Below, in pieces: positions 44,806 through 54,159 of a stretch of 64,000 nucleotides of DNA. A program made the translations under genes and the position numbers. The DNA lies in contig NZ_CP004372.1 of NCBI RefSeq assembly GCF_000590925.1, positions 258,001 through 322,000 of the forward strand, in the 5' to 3' direction. The notes below the pieces were generated by a model. That model searched no databases and was not told the DNA's origin. It saw only the letters and a list, made by a program, of their open reading frames with translations. Numbering within the stretch: the first letter of the stretch is position 1; every line of letters starts with the position of its first letter. This DNA is from Roseibacterium elongatum DSM 19469 (lineage in GTDB: Bacteria; Pseudomonadota; Alphaproteobacteria; Rhodobacterales; Rhodobacteraceae).

Positions 44806-45679
44806 GCGCGCTGACCGATCCGCAGATCACCGCCGCCGACCTGCCCAGGAAACGCAGCCGGTTCTGGACCAAGATGCGTGCCAACCCCGCCGCGCTGCTG
44901 GGGGCCTTTCTGGTGGCCTTCTTCTGCGCCGTGGCGCTGGCCGCCCCGATCCTGCCCATCGTCGAGCCGACGGCGACCGACTGGCTGGCCGTGCGGCAGG
45001 CCCCCTCTCTGACCCATCCGTTCGGCACCGTGAGATTGGGCGCGATGTGCTGTCGCGCATGGTCTGGGGCGCGCGCGCCTCGTTGCTGGCGGGGGTCGTG
45101 TCGGTTGCCATCGCGGTCTGCCTCGGTGTGCCGCTTGGGGTCATGGCGGGCTACATGGGCGGATGGACGGACGCCGCGATTTCCCGCGTGACCGAGGCGC
45201 TGCTGGCCGCGCCCTTCCTGATCCTCGCCATTGCGCTGGCGGCTTTCCTCGGGCCGAACCTGACGAATGCGATGATCGCCATCGGCCTGTCGGCCATGCC
45301 GATCTTCATCCGCCTGGCCCGCGCCCAGACCATGTCGGTCATGACCGAAGACTATGTCGAAAGCGCCCGTGCCGTGGGATTGCAGCCCTTTGTCCTGATC
45401 CGGCGTTACATCCTGCCCAACATCTTCCCGCCGATCCTTGTGCAGGCCACGCTGACCATTGCCACCGCCATCATCGCCGAGGCGTCGCTGTCCTTCCTCG
45501 GGCTGGGGCAGCAGCCGCCCGCGCCCTCCTGGGGGTCGATGCTGAACGTGGCCAAGAACTTCCTCGAACAGGCGCCCTGGATGGCGCTTTACCCCGGTGC
45601 CGCGATCTTCCTCGTGGTGCTTGGCTTCAACCTGCTGGGCGACGGTCTGCGCGACGCGCTGGACCCGCGTGACCATTGA
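44802..45679 (+). CDS. Peptide-type ABC transporter permease (DppC-like), frameshifted
   Basis: The second permease, coupled to the first by ATGA. The N-terminal part runs to LTHPFGTVRLG; the conserved continuation RDVLSRMVWGARASLLAGVV lies in another frame, and the EAA loop DYVESARAVGLQPFVLIRRYILPN and LSFLGLGQQPPAPSWG follow normally. A single base (probably C in GGGC at about 45038-45042) is missing; replacing it gives LGRDVLSRM. Restored length is about 292 residues. The nearby shift in the partner gene makes local poor sequence quality likely. Confidence 0.85.
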
Positions 45680-45710
45680 CCTGCCGATTTAGCAAGAACG
45701 GACCATTGCC

Positions 45711-47504
45711 ATGACCTTTACCACCCGCCCCGAGATCAAGGGCACGTTCGGTGTCGTCGCCTCGACCCACTGGATCGCCTCGGCTGTCGGCATGAAGATC
45801 CTCGAGGAAGGCGGCAATGCCTTCGACGCCTCGGCCGCGATGGGCTTTGCCCTGTGCGTGGTCGAGCCGCATCTGAACGGCCCGCTTGGCGACATGCCGC
45901 TGATGATCCGCCCCACGGGCGATGCGACGCCGACGATGATCTGCGGTCAGGGCACCGCGCCCGCGGGGGCCACCATCGAACACTACAAGGCCGAGGGGCT
46001 GACGCTGATCCCCGGTTCGGGCCTGTTGGCGACGGTCGTGCCCGGTGCCTTCGGCGCATGGATGCTGATGCTGCGCGACCACGGGCAACTGCCGCTGCGC
46101 GCCATCCTCGAACCGGCGATCCACTACGCCCGCCATGGCCACCCCGTTCTGCCGCGCGTGGCCCATACGATCGCCGGGCTGGCCGATTTCTTCCGCGACG
46201 AATGGCCGACCTCTTACGCCACGTGGCTGCCGGGCGGCAACGCGCCCGAACCCGAAAGCCTGTTCAAGAACCCCGCGCTGGCCGACACGTGGACCCGCCT
46301 GTTGTCCGAGGCCGAGGCCGTCGATGGCCGCGAGGCCCAGATCCAGGCCGCGACCGATGCGTTCTACAAGGGCTTTGTCGCAGAGATGATCGACGACTAC
46401 CTGCGCGACGCCTGCGTGATGGACGCCGCCGGCGGCCGCCGCAAGGGCGTGATGACCGGGCAGGACATGGCCGAGTGGTCCGCCACGAAAGAGGCCCCGC
46501 TGAGCGTCGATTACGAGGATTGGACCGTCTGGAAGGGCGGCACATGGACCCAAGGCCCCACCCTGCTGCAATCGCTCATGACGCTCTCGGGCGTGGATAT
46601 CGCCGCGATGAACCTGAACGGGGCCGAGTTCGTGCATACCGTCACCGAGGCCATGAAGCTGAGCTTTGCCGACCGCGAGGCCTATTACGGCGACCCCGAT
46701 CACACTGAAATCCCGGTCGAGACGCTGCTGTCGCCCGACTATGCCGCTACCCGCCGCGCCCAGATCGGGGCCAAGGCCTCGGACCAGCAGCGCCCGGGCG
46801 CGATCCCCGGTTTTGAGGCTTGGGCAGAGGCCGCGATAGACCGCGCAGGCCGTGATTTCGCGACCGGCCCCGGTGTCGGCGCGGGCGAGCCGACCATGGC
46901 CCACCTGACCGAACGGCGCGGCGACACGGTGCATATCGACGTCGTGGACCGCTGGGGCAACATGGTCTCGGCCACGCCCTCGGGCGGGTGGCTGCAATCC
47001 TCGCCCGTGGTGCCGGGGCTGGGCATGCCGCTCAACTCGCGCGCGCAAATGTTCTGGCTGGACGAGGGGCTGCCGACCTCTCTGGCGCCGGGTCGTCGCC
47101 CGCGCACCACGCTGTCGCCGTCGATGGCGGCAAAGCGTGACGGCTCTCTGGACCTGACCTTTGGCACGCCGGGCGGCGACCAGCAGGACCAGTGGCAGTT
47201 GATCTATTTCCTGCGGCTCGTGCATGGCGGGTTGAACCTGCAAGAGGCCATCGACGCGCCGCTGTTCCATACAGGGCATTTCCAGGCGTCCTTCTACCCG
47301 CGCGGCACCCGGCCCGCGCACCTGATGCTCGAGCCGAATTTCGGCACGGCGGTGATCGACGATCTGCGCGCCCGCGGCCACGACATCGAGGTCGCCGAAC
47401 CTTGGACGGTCGGCCGCCTGACCGCCGCCTCGCGGGACCGCGCCGGGGTGCTGCGCGGCGCGGCAACACCCCGCCTCATGCAAGCCTATGCCATCGGCCG
47501 CTGA
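45711..47504 (+). CDS. Gamma-glutamyltransferase family protein
   Basis: A 597-residue Ntn-type hydrolase related to gamma-glutamyltransferase, which self-cleaves to free an N-terminal Thr. The presumed processing Thr is T406 in GDTVHIDVVDRWGNMVSATP. The N-terminal GVVASTHWIASAVGMKILEEGGNAFDA and the C-terminal LNSRAQMFW are family features. No signal peptide is apparent, so it may act in the cytoplasm on imported gamma-glutamyl or amide compounds. It is 31 bases after the permease gene and 12 before the DUF1028 gene. Confidence 0.88.
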   Translation: MTFTTRPEIKGTFGVVASTHWIASAVGMKILEEGGNAFDASAAMGFALCVVEPHLNGPLGDMPLMIRPTGDATPTMICGQGTAPAGATIEHYKAEGLTLIPGSGLLATVVPGAFGAWMLMLRDHGQLPLRAILEPAIHYARHGHPVLPRVAHTIAGLADFFRDEWPTSYATWLPGGNAPEPESLFKNPALADTWTRLLSEAEAVDGREAQIQAATDAFYKGFVAEMIDDYLRDACVMDAAGGRRKGVMTGQDMAEWSATKEAPLSVDYEDWTVWKGGTWTQGPTLLQSLMTLSGVDIAAMNLNGAEFVHTVTEAMKLSFADREAYYGDPDHTEIPVETLLSPDYAATRRAQIGAKASDQQRPGAIPGFEAWAEAAIDRAGRDFATGPGVGAGEPTMAHLTERRGDTVHIDVVDRWGNMVSATPSGGWLQSSPVVPGLGMPLNSRAQMFWLDEGLPTSLAPGRRPRTTLSPSMAAKRDGSLDLTFGTPGGDQQDQWQLIYFLRLVHGGLNLQEAIDAPLFHTGHFQASFYPRGTRPAHLMLEPNFGTAVIDDLRARGHDIEVAEPWTVGRLTAASRDRAGVLRGAATPRLMQAYAIGR

Positions 47505-47516
47505 ACGGGGGGCAAC

Positions 47517-48272
47517 ATGACCTATTCCATCGTGGCCCATGATGCCGAGACCGGCCAATACGGCGTTGCCGTGGCCAGCCGCTTTTTCGCCGTCGGCGCC
47601 CTTGTTCCCCATGTCCGGGGCGGCAAATGCGCCGTCGCCACGCAGGCCTTCGTCAGCCCGATCTGGGGCATCGAGGCCGCCGACCGCATGGCCGCGGGCG
47701 AGGCTGCGGCGGATGTCCTGGCCGATCTGGTGGCACGCGATGCGGGTCAGGCCATTCGCCAGATCCACATGATCGACAGTGCGGGGCGCATTGCGGCCCA
47801 TACCGGCGCGGATTGCGTCGATTGGTGCGGCCATGTCGCGGGCGACGGCGTTTCGGTCGCAGGCAACATGCTGGCCGGGGCTGCGGTGATCGACGAGACG
47901 CTGGCGGCCTATCACGCGCATGGGCACCTGCCCCTGGCCGAACGCCTGATGACGGCGATGGAGGCCGGGGCTGCGGCGGGCGGCGACAAGCGCGGCACGC
48001 AATCGGCGGCGCTGGTGATCCACAGGACCGAGGATTACCCGTGGCTCAGCCTGCGCGCCGACGATCACCCCGATCCGCTTGCCGAACTGCGCCGTCTCCA
48101 TGATGTGGCCTTTGAACGCTACGCCCACGTGGCCGAGGCGATGCCGACCCGCGCCAATTTCTCGGGCACGACGGATCGCACGGGGATCGACGCGGCGATC
48201 AAGGCGGCCGATGAAAAACGCAAGGCCGAGGGGCGGCCCAGCCGGTCCTTTGCCACGGATCTGGATGGCTGA
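47517..48272 (+). CDS. DUF1028 family protein (Ntn-hydrolase type)
   Basis: A 251-residue member of the DUF1028 family, reported to have an Ntn-hydrolase-like fold. The N-terminal pattern MTYSIVAHDAETGQYGVAVASRFFAVG and VPHVRGGKCAVATQAF with GVSVAGNMLAG in the middle is typical; the Ser at position 4 is in the place where Ntn enzymes carry their nucleophile after processing. The substrate is unknown. Its position after the gamma-glutamyltransferase-like gene suggests a second hydrolytic step on the same imported compound. Confidence 0.85.
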   Translation: MTYSIVAHDAETGQYGVAVASRFFAVGALVPHVRGGKCAVATQAFVSPIWGIEAADRMAAGEAAADVLADLVARDAGQAIRQIHMIDSAGRIAAHTGADCVDWCGHVAGDGVSVAGNMLAGAAVIDETLAAYHAHGHLPLAERLMTAMEAGAAAGGDKRGTQSAALVIHRTEDYPWLSLRADDHPDPLAELRRLHDVAFERYAHVAEAMPTRANFSGTTDRTGIDAAIKAADEKRKAEGRPSRSFATDLDG

Positions 48273-48376
48273 GGCCCGACGATGGCACAAGCGGTCAACC
48301 GGGCTGGTGACACGCGGCACGCGGCGCTAGCCTTTTTTGGGGGGGCCGCATCACGCGGACAAGGAAGGGGAGAGAC

Positions 48377-49915
48377 ATGGAACAGACAATCGGAGCGTTG
48401 TTGCAGGCGCACGAGGCCGAGGCACCTGCGTTCGGGGCGCCGGGGCGCGATTGGCAAAGCTATGGCGGGTTGCGGGATCTGTCGGCCGGCGTTGCGGCCA
48501 GCCTGCATGCGGCAGGTGTCGGGCGCGGGGATCGGGTGGCCATCGTCTTGCCGAACGGGCCCGAAATGGCGGCGGCCTTTGTCACGGTGGCACAGGTGGC
48601 CACGACCTGCCCGCTGAACCCGGCCTACAAGGAGGACGAGTTCGCCTTCTACCTCGAAGATCTCAAGGCCAAGGCCATCATCCTTCTGGACAGCGAGGAG
48701 GGCCCGGCCCTGGCCGCTGCGCGCAAGCTGGACCTGACGGTCATCCGCCTGACGCCCGAGGCCGACCGCGCGGCGGGGGCCTTTACCCTGACGCCCGAGC
48801 GCAGCGCCGGCACCGCCGATCCCGCCGCCCCCGGCGCCGATGACGTGGCGCTGATCCTGCACACGTCGGGCACAACCTCGCGGCCCAAGATCGTCCCGCT
48901 GCTGCAGTCGAACCTGGCCGCCTCGGCACGCAATATCGGCACCTCTTTGGCTCTGACCCCGGCCGATCGTTGCCTGAACGTGATGCCGCTGTTCCATATC
49001 CACGGGCTGATTGCCGCCGTCTCGGCCACGTTGGCCGCGGGCGGGTCGGTCTGGTGCGCGCCGGGCTTCGACGCGCTGAAGTTCTTCGGCTGGATGAAAG
49101 AGGCGCGCCCGACCTGGTACACGGCGGTGCCGACCATGCACCAGGCGATCCTGGCCCGCGCCGCCCGCAATGCCGAGACCATCGCCGAGGTGCCGCTGCG
49201 CTTCCTGCGGTCGTCCTCGGCCTCGCTGCCCGGCCCGGTCATGGAACAACTGGCCCAGACCTTTGACGCCCCGGTGATCGAGGGCTACGGCATGACCGAG
49301 GCCACGCACCAGATGGCCTCGAACCCGCTGCCGCCGCGCGCGCAGAAACCCGGCTCGGTCGGGGTCGAGGCCGGGCCACTGGTGCGCATCGCCCATGAGG
49401 CGGAGGATCGCCTGATCGAGGACACCGGCGAGGTGGTGATCTCGGGGCCGAACGTGACGCCGGGCTACGAGGGCAACCCCGAGGCCAATGCCAAGTCCTT
49501 CTTCGAGGCCGAGGGCAAACGCTGGTTCCGCACCGGCGATCAGGGGCAGTTCGACAACGAGGGCTACCTGACCCTGACCGGCCGCCTGAAGGAGATCATC
49601 AACCGCGGCGGCGAAAAGGTCAGCCCGCTCGAGGTCGATGGCGTGCTGTCGGCGCATCCGGCCATCGCGCAGGTCGTCACCTTTGCCCTGCCCCACCCCA
49701 AGCTCGGCGAAGAGGTCGCCGCCGCCGTCGTGCTGCGCGAGGGTGCCGAGGCCGACGAGGCCGCGATCCGGGCCTTCGCGGGCGAACGGCTGGCCGCCTT
49801 CAAGGTGCCGCGCAAGGTCGTCATCCTCGACGAGATCCCGAAAGGCGCCACCGGCAAGTTGCAGCGCATCGGCCTGGCCGAGAAACTGGGCCTGGCGGGG
49901 GGTGTCGGCGCATGA
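48377..49915 (+). CDS. Acyl-CoA synthetase (AMP-forming), oxalyl-CoA-synthetase-like
   Basis: A 512-residue adenylate-forming ligase. LHTSGTTSRPKIVPLLQSN is the P-loop, VIEGYGMTEATHQMASN the A5 motif, WFRTGDQGQFDNEGYLTLTGRLKEIINRGGEK the A7-A8 region, and PKGATGKLQR holds the A10 Lys. Overall it resembles the Pcs60/AAE3 group, some of which activate oxalate, but specificity cannot be read from the sequence. It lies 104 bases after the DUF1028 gene and its stop overlaps the next start by four bases. Confidence 0.87.
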   Translation: MEQTIGALLQAHEAEAPAFGAPGRDWQSYGGLRDLSAGVAASLHAAGVGRGDRVAIVLPNGPEMAAAFVTVAQVATTCPLNPAYKEDEFAFYLEDLKAKAIILLDSEEGPALAAARKLDLTVIRLTPEADRAAGAFTLTPERSAGTADPAAPGADDVALILHTSGTTSRPKIVPLLQSNLAASARNIGTSLALTPADRCLNVMPLFHIHGLIAAVSATLAAGGSVWCAPGFDALKFFGWMKEARPTWYTAVPTMHQAILARAARNAETIAEVPLRFLRSSSASLPGPVMEQLAQTFDAPVIEGYGMTEATHQMASNPLPPRAQKPGSVGVEAGPLVRIAHEAEDRLIEDTGEVVISGPNVTPGYEGNPEANAKSFFEAEGKRWFRTGDQGQFDNEGYLTLTGRLKEIINRGGEKVSPLEVDGVLSAHPAIAQVVTFALPHPKLGEEVAAAVVLREGAEADEAAIRAFAGERLAAFKVPRKVVILDEIPKGATGKLQRIGLAEKLGLAGGVGA

Positions 49916-50889
49916 AGATCTGCATCTTCGGCGCCGGGGCCATCGGCGGTTACATGGGCGCAAAACTGGCGCAGGCCGGGGCCGATGTCAGCCTAGTGGC
50001 GCGCGGACCCCACCTGGCCGCGATGAAGGCAAACGGCCTGACCCTGATCGAGGAGAGCGGCACCAGCAACGTGTCCGTCACCGCCTCGGACGACGCCGCC
50101 GATCTGGGCGTGCAGGATTACGTGATCGTCACGCTCAAGGCGCATTCCGTGCCCCCCGTGGTCTCGAAAATGCAGCCGCTGATCGGGCCGGACACGACCA
50201 TCGTTTCGGGCGTGAACGGTGTGCCGTGGTGGTATTTCCACAAGATCGGCGGCCCGCTCGAGGGCACGCGCCTGGCCACCGTCGATCCCGGCGATGCGCA
50301 GTGGGACGGCTTCGGCCCCGACCGCGTGCTGGGCTGCGTCGTCTACCCCGCAGCCGAGGTCTCGGAACCCGGCGTGATCCGCCATATCGAGGGCAATCGG
50401 TTCTCGCTCGGCGAACCCGACGGCTCGAAATCGGAGCGTGCGATGGCGCTGTCCAAGGCACTCGGCGCGGCCGGGCTGAAAGCGCCGGTGCGCCCGCGCC
50501 TGCGCGACGAGATCTGGGTCAAGCTTTGGGGCAACCTGTCCTTCAACCCGATCTCGGCACTGACCCACGCGACGCTCGATGTGCTCTGCACCGATCCGGG
50601 CACCCGCGCCGTGGCCCGCAACATGATGCTCGAAGCGCAGGAGATCGCCGAGAAACTGGGCGTGAAATTCCCCATCGACGTGGACCGCCGCATCGACGGC
50701 GGCGCCGCCGTGGGCGCGCATCGCACCTCGATGCTGCAGGACCTCGAGGCCGGTCGCCCGATGGAAATCGACGCGCTGTTGGGATCGGTGCAGGAGCTTG
50801 GCCGGATCACCGAGACGCAGACGCCGACCATCGATGCGGTGCTGGCGCTGATCGCCTTGCGCGGGCGTGTTGCAGGGCTTTACGGCTAG
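49912..50889 (+). CDS. 2-dehydropantoate 2-reductase family protein
   Basis: A 325-residue NADPH-dependent reductase of the ApbA/PanE family. The Rossmann motif GAGAIGGYMGAKLAQAG is at residues 7-23, and the conserved Lys-containing KLWGNLSFNPISALTHATLD matches the catalytic K-x3-N region. Several paralogues occur in roseobacters and many act on other 2-keto or hydroxy acids. Coupling to the CoA ligase (ATGA) argues for a catabolic rather than pantothenate role. Confidence 0.85.
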   Translation: MKICIFGAGAIGGYMGAKLAQAGADVSLVARGPHLAAMKANGLTLIEESGTSNVSVTASDDAADLGVQDYVIVTLKAHSVPPVVSKMQPLIGPDTTIVSGVNGVPWWYFHKIGGPLEGTRLATVDPGDAQWDGFGPDRVLGCVVYPAAEVSEPGVIRHIEGNRFSLGEPDGSKSERAMALSKALGAAGLKAPVRPRLRDEIWVKLWGNLSFNPISALTHATLDVLCTDPGTRAVARNMMLEAQEIAEKLGVKFPIDVDRRIDGGAAVGAHRTSMLQDLEAGRPMEIDALLGSVQELGRITETQTPTIDAVLALIALRGRVAGLYG

Positions 50890-50968
50890 GCAGACCACGC
50901 GCGCGGGTCGAACCGGATTGCCAAAAACGACCGGATCAAGGACCGGCCGCGGCGCAACGGCGATGGCG

Positions 50969-51604
50969 TCACGAGCGCCTGAGCGACACCAGCGCCCAAT
51001 CGGCAAAATCGGACATGACCCGGCCCGCCGCCGTATCGAAGGCCGCTACAAGATCGGCATCTTCGAGCGTGGGGGCCATCGCGCTTGTCGCGAAACTGCG
51101 GCTGGCGACGATGCGCACATTGCGCTCGCGCACGATGCGCACGATCATCCGAACGTCCACACGCGCGCTGTCGCCCTCGGGCAGCGGGGTGGCCTGGAAA
51201 TCGACCAGTTCCGTGACCACCGCGAAATCCCCGCCGGCCCCGAGGGGGCGACGGCCCACATACCGGATCGCCTGTGTGGCATCGAGCGTGCGCAACATCA
51301 GCGTCTGCACCATGACCGGAGCTTCCTCGCTCCAGCGGATGCCGGGCAGGTAACTGGCGGCCAGGGCATCGGGGCGGATCATGATCCGATCTGTCTGCAA
51401 TGCGCCACTGGTGGTCGGAACCTCGATGATCACATCGGCGGCAATCCGGCGTCCGGGCGCGATCGGCGCGTCCGTGGGGGCGCGCAACTCATAGACATCC
51501 AGCGCCTCGGTCGCATCCCCGAGCGCCGACAACGCCCCGCAGGACGCCAGCGCCGTCACCGCCAGCCCCAGCAGCAGAACACGGATGGTTTGGACAAGCT
51601 GCAT
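50969..51604 (-). CDS. ABC-type transport auxiliary lipoprotein (PqiC/YmbA-like)
   Basis: A 211-residue outer-membrane lipoprotein. The signal VLLLGLAVTALASC ends with lipobox LASC. The mature part follows the family pattern: a YELRAPTDAP strand, PTTSGALQTDRIMIRPD, LPGIRWSEEAPVMVQTLMLRTL, and a C-terminal helix FDTAAGRVMSDFADWAL. Such proteins partner MCE-domain transporters at the outer membrane. It starts 6 bases after the MCE gene stop and is last in the Mla-type operon. Confidence 0.82.
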   Translation of the reverse strand: MQLVQTIRVLLLGLAVTALASCGALSALGDATEALDVYELRAPTDAPIAPGRRIAADVIIEVPTTSGALQTDRIMIRPDALAASYLPGIRWSEEAPVMVQTLMLRTLDATQAIRYVGRRPLGAGGDFAVVTELVDFQATPLPEGDSARVDVRMIVRIVRERNVRIVASRSFATSAMAPTLEDADLVAAFDTAAGRVMSDFADWALVSLRRS

Positions 51605-51610
51605 CTGTCG

Positions 51611-53350
51611 TTACCTTCTGAATTCCGGCACATCCTGGTTCAGCAGAAAACGGGCGGGGTCGCGCCCGATCTGCTGCGTCAGCCGGTCGAGATTGGCAAT
51701 CAATGTCCGCGTCTCCTGCGCCAGACGCGCAAACAGCGGCAGCGACGTGGTCGTGAATTCTCTCACCCCCGGCTCGGCGCCGTCCACCAGCGTCTGCAAC
51801 CGCGCAAAGGTGTCGAGGGCGACCTGGCTGGCCGCGCGGATATCGGCGGTAATCGCCGGCAGATCATCCGAGACCTCGCCCACGGCCCCGCTCAACCCTT
51901 CGACCGTTTGCGTCAACTCGGCCACCAAGCCCGAGAGGTCCTCGTTGATCAGGGCATCCGCGCCGGTAAAGGCACTTTCGGCCGCCACCAGCGTGCGTTC
52001 GCCGGTCTCGAGCGCGCCGTTGATCGCGGTCAGCGTCGTGTTGGCATTGGCGAAGGTCTCGGTCACCTGCGTCATGGTCGTCTCGGCCGTCGCGACGACG
52101 TCGGCCACGCCCGACGTGGCCGTCTCGAGATCCGTTCCGACGCGGTCGAGCACCTCGCGCGCATTCTCGACCGCGGCGCGGATATCGGACACCACAAGGG
52201 GCAGATCCGTCTCCGCCACGATCCGCATGCTGTCGATCACTTCGGTCGCCGCGACGACGGCCTGCCGGGTTTCCGCGACAAGGGCCGTGCCCTCGCCTTC
52301 GATGAACCCGTCGATCCGCGTCGCCGTGGCCTCGACCGCGGTGGCCGAACTGTCCAGCGTCGCCAAGAGCGTGTTGGCCCGTACAAGGGTTTCCTCGGCC
52401 TCGGCAAGGCGTTGCGTGGCCGTCTCCCCCGTTGCGCCAAGGGTGACCATCAGCGCGCTGGCATCGCTGCGCAGCAGGGCCAGTTCCTCGCGCAGGCTGG
52501 TCAACGTATCCTCGATCCCCGAGGTCGCCAGGGTCAGATCCTCGGCGATGTAGCGCTCGGCCTCGGTGACGACCCCCTGGACGGAATCGAGCGTGTTCGT
52601 CCCGCTGGCCACGATGCCCGTCGCCTGATCGGCCAGCAGGTCGATGGAGATCAGCGTTTCATCCGCCGAGCGCAGCACCACCGCCAGATCGCGCGTCAGG
52701 GTATCGAGGGTGGTGTTGAACCGGCTGATCTGCGCGGTGAACTGATCGACGGTGCCCGCCACCCCCGAAAACCCCTCGAGCGTGGTGGCAAGTTCGCCCG
52801 ATGCCTGTTCGGCATTGGCAAGGATGCGTTCCAGTCGCTGCGCATTCTCGCCCCGGAACAGATCGCCGACCTGTTGCACGACCAGCAGGGTTTCGGAGAC
52901 CAGTTCGGGCGCATCCTCGGACAGCGATTGGAGAACGGACCGGCCGGCCTCGATCTCGGGCACGTCCCGGTCGCTGGTGGGGCGCAACAGGGGCGCATCC
53001 GGCGTGCCCGGCCCGATCCCGACAAAGGCCACCCCGGTCACGCCCTGCGCCTCGATCGTGGCGATGCTGTCGGTGCGCACCGGCGTGTCGGCCGCTACCT
53101 CGACCCGGACGGTGATCGTGCCGTCGCCCTCGGGCGACAGGTCGACATCCACAACCTGCCCGACGGGCAGGCCGCTGAACCGCACATCCGAGGCGGCGCT
53201 GAGCCCCGCCACCGAGGTGAACCGGATATCGTAATAGGCGAACTGGCGATCCAGCTCGATCCGGGCGAACCACAGAAAGAACCCCAGCAGCCCAAGCGCG
53301 CCCGCAATCGTGAACAGGCCGATCAGGATATAGTTGGCTTTCGTTTCCAC
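51611..53350 (-). CDS. MCE-domain protein (MlaD-like, long form)
   Basis: A 579-residue periplasmic protein anchored by one N-terminal helix (YILIGLFTIAGALGLLGFFLWF). A single MCE domain (about residues 40-120, with FTSVAGLSAASDVRFSGLPVGQV and TGVAFVGIGPG) binds lipid. It is followed by about 400 residues of helical sequence rich in Ala, Thr, Glu and Leu, which may form a tunnel-like coiled coil. It is much longer than E. coli MlaD (about 180). It starts with GTG directly after the TAG of the ATPase gene. Confidence 0.88.
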   Translation of the reverse strand: METKANYILIGLFTIAGALGLLGFFLWFARIELDRQFAYYDIRFTSVAGLSAASDVRFSGLPVGQVVDVDLSPEGDGTITVRVEVAADTPVRTDSIATIEAQGVTGVAFVGIGPGTPDAPLLRPTSDRDVPEIEAGRSVLQSLSEDAPELVSETLLVVQQVGDLFRGENAQRLERILANAEQASGELATTLEGFSGVAGTVDQFTAQISRFNTTLDTLTRDLAVVLRSADETLISIDLLADQATGIVASGTNTLDSVQGVVTEAERYIAEDLTLATSGIEDTLTSLREELALLRSDASALMVTLGATGETATQRLAEAEETLVRANTLLATLDSSATAVEATATRIDGFIEGEGTALVAETRQAVVAATEVIDSMRIVAETDLPLVVSDIRAAVENAREVLDRVGTDLETATSGVADVVATAETTMTQVTETFANANTTLTAINGALETGERTLVAAESAFTGADALINEDLSGLVAELTQTVEGLSGAVGEVSDDLPAITADIRAASQVALDTFARLQTLVDGAEPGVREFTTTSLPLFARLAQETRTLIANLDRLTQQIGRDPARFLLNQDVPEFRR

Positions 53351-54159
53351 CTAGCCGGTTTCCCCCGATCCGGTTGACGTGCTGGCCGCAAGCGCGGCGC
53401 GCGCCCTCGGCCCGTGAAAATAGGCGCGCACCCAAGGATGATCGACCGACAGCATGTCCTGCATCGTCCCGGTCACGAGCACCTTGCGATCCGACAGCAC
53501 CGCGATGCGGTCGCACACCGCATGCAACGTGCGAGGTCGTGGGTCACCAGAAAGACCGTTAGGCCAAGCGACCGGCTGAGTCCACGGATCAACTGATCGA
53601 ACTCGGCCGCGCCGATCGGGTCGAGGCCCGCCGTCGGCTCGTCGAGAAACACGATCTCGGGATCCAGCGCCAGGGCACGGGCCAGCCCGGCCCGTTTTCG
53701 CATCCCCCCCGACAGCTCCGAGGGGTATTTGTCGCCGGCGATATAGGGCAGCCCGACCATCGAGATTTTCAGATCGGCCAGCGCGCGCACGGTGTCGGGC
53801 GGCAGGCCCGGGACGCCCTTCAACGGCACCTCCACGTTTTCGCGTACGGTGAGCGAGGAAAACAGCGCGCCGTCCTGAAACAGGATGCCCCACCGCGTCT
53901 CGAGGCGCGTGCGGTCCTCGGACCCGGTCTCGTCCAGCACGGCGCCCAGCACGGTGATCTGGCCCGCCGCCGGCGATTGCAACCCGGCGATGGACCGCAG
54001 CAGCACCGATTTGCCCGTCCCCGATCCGCCCACGATGCCCAGGATCTCGCCGCGATAGACGTCCAGATCCAACCCCTCATGCACGACATGGCTGCCGAAC
54101 TGGTTGCGCAGGCCGCGCACGCGAATGACGATATCCTCGGGGTCACGGCCCATGATCAT
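53351..54159 (-). CDS. MlaF-like ABC ATPase, frameshifted
   Basis: The cytoplasmic ATPase of the MCE lipid transporter. Walker A GGSGTGKS, the signature LSGGMRKR, Walker B IVFLDEPTAGLDP and the switch FLVTHDL are normal. Just after THDL the frame breaks (about 53531-53533): the conserved continuation TLHAVCDRIAVLSDRKVLVTG is in another frame and runs to the stop at 53351. One base seems to be missing in the plus-strand GTGCGAGG. The restored protein is about 269 residues. Start ATG 54159 overlaps the permease stop (ATGA). Confidence 0.85.
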
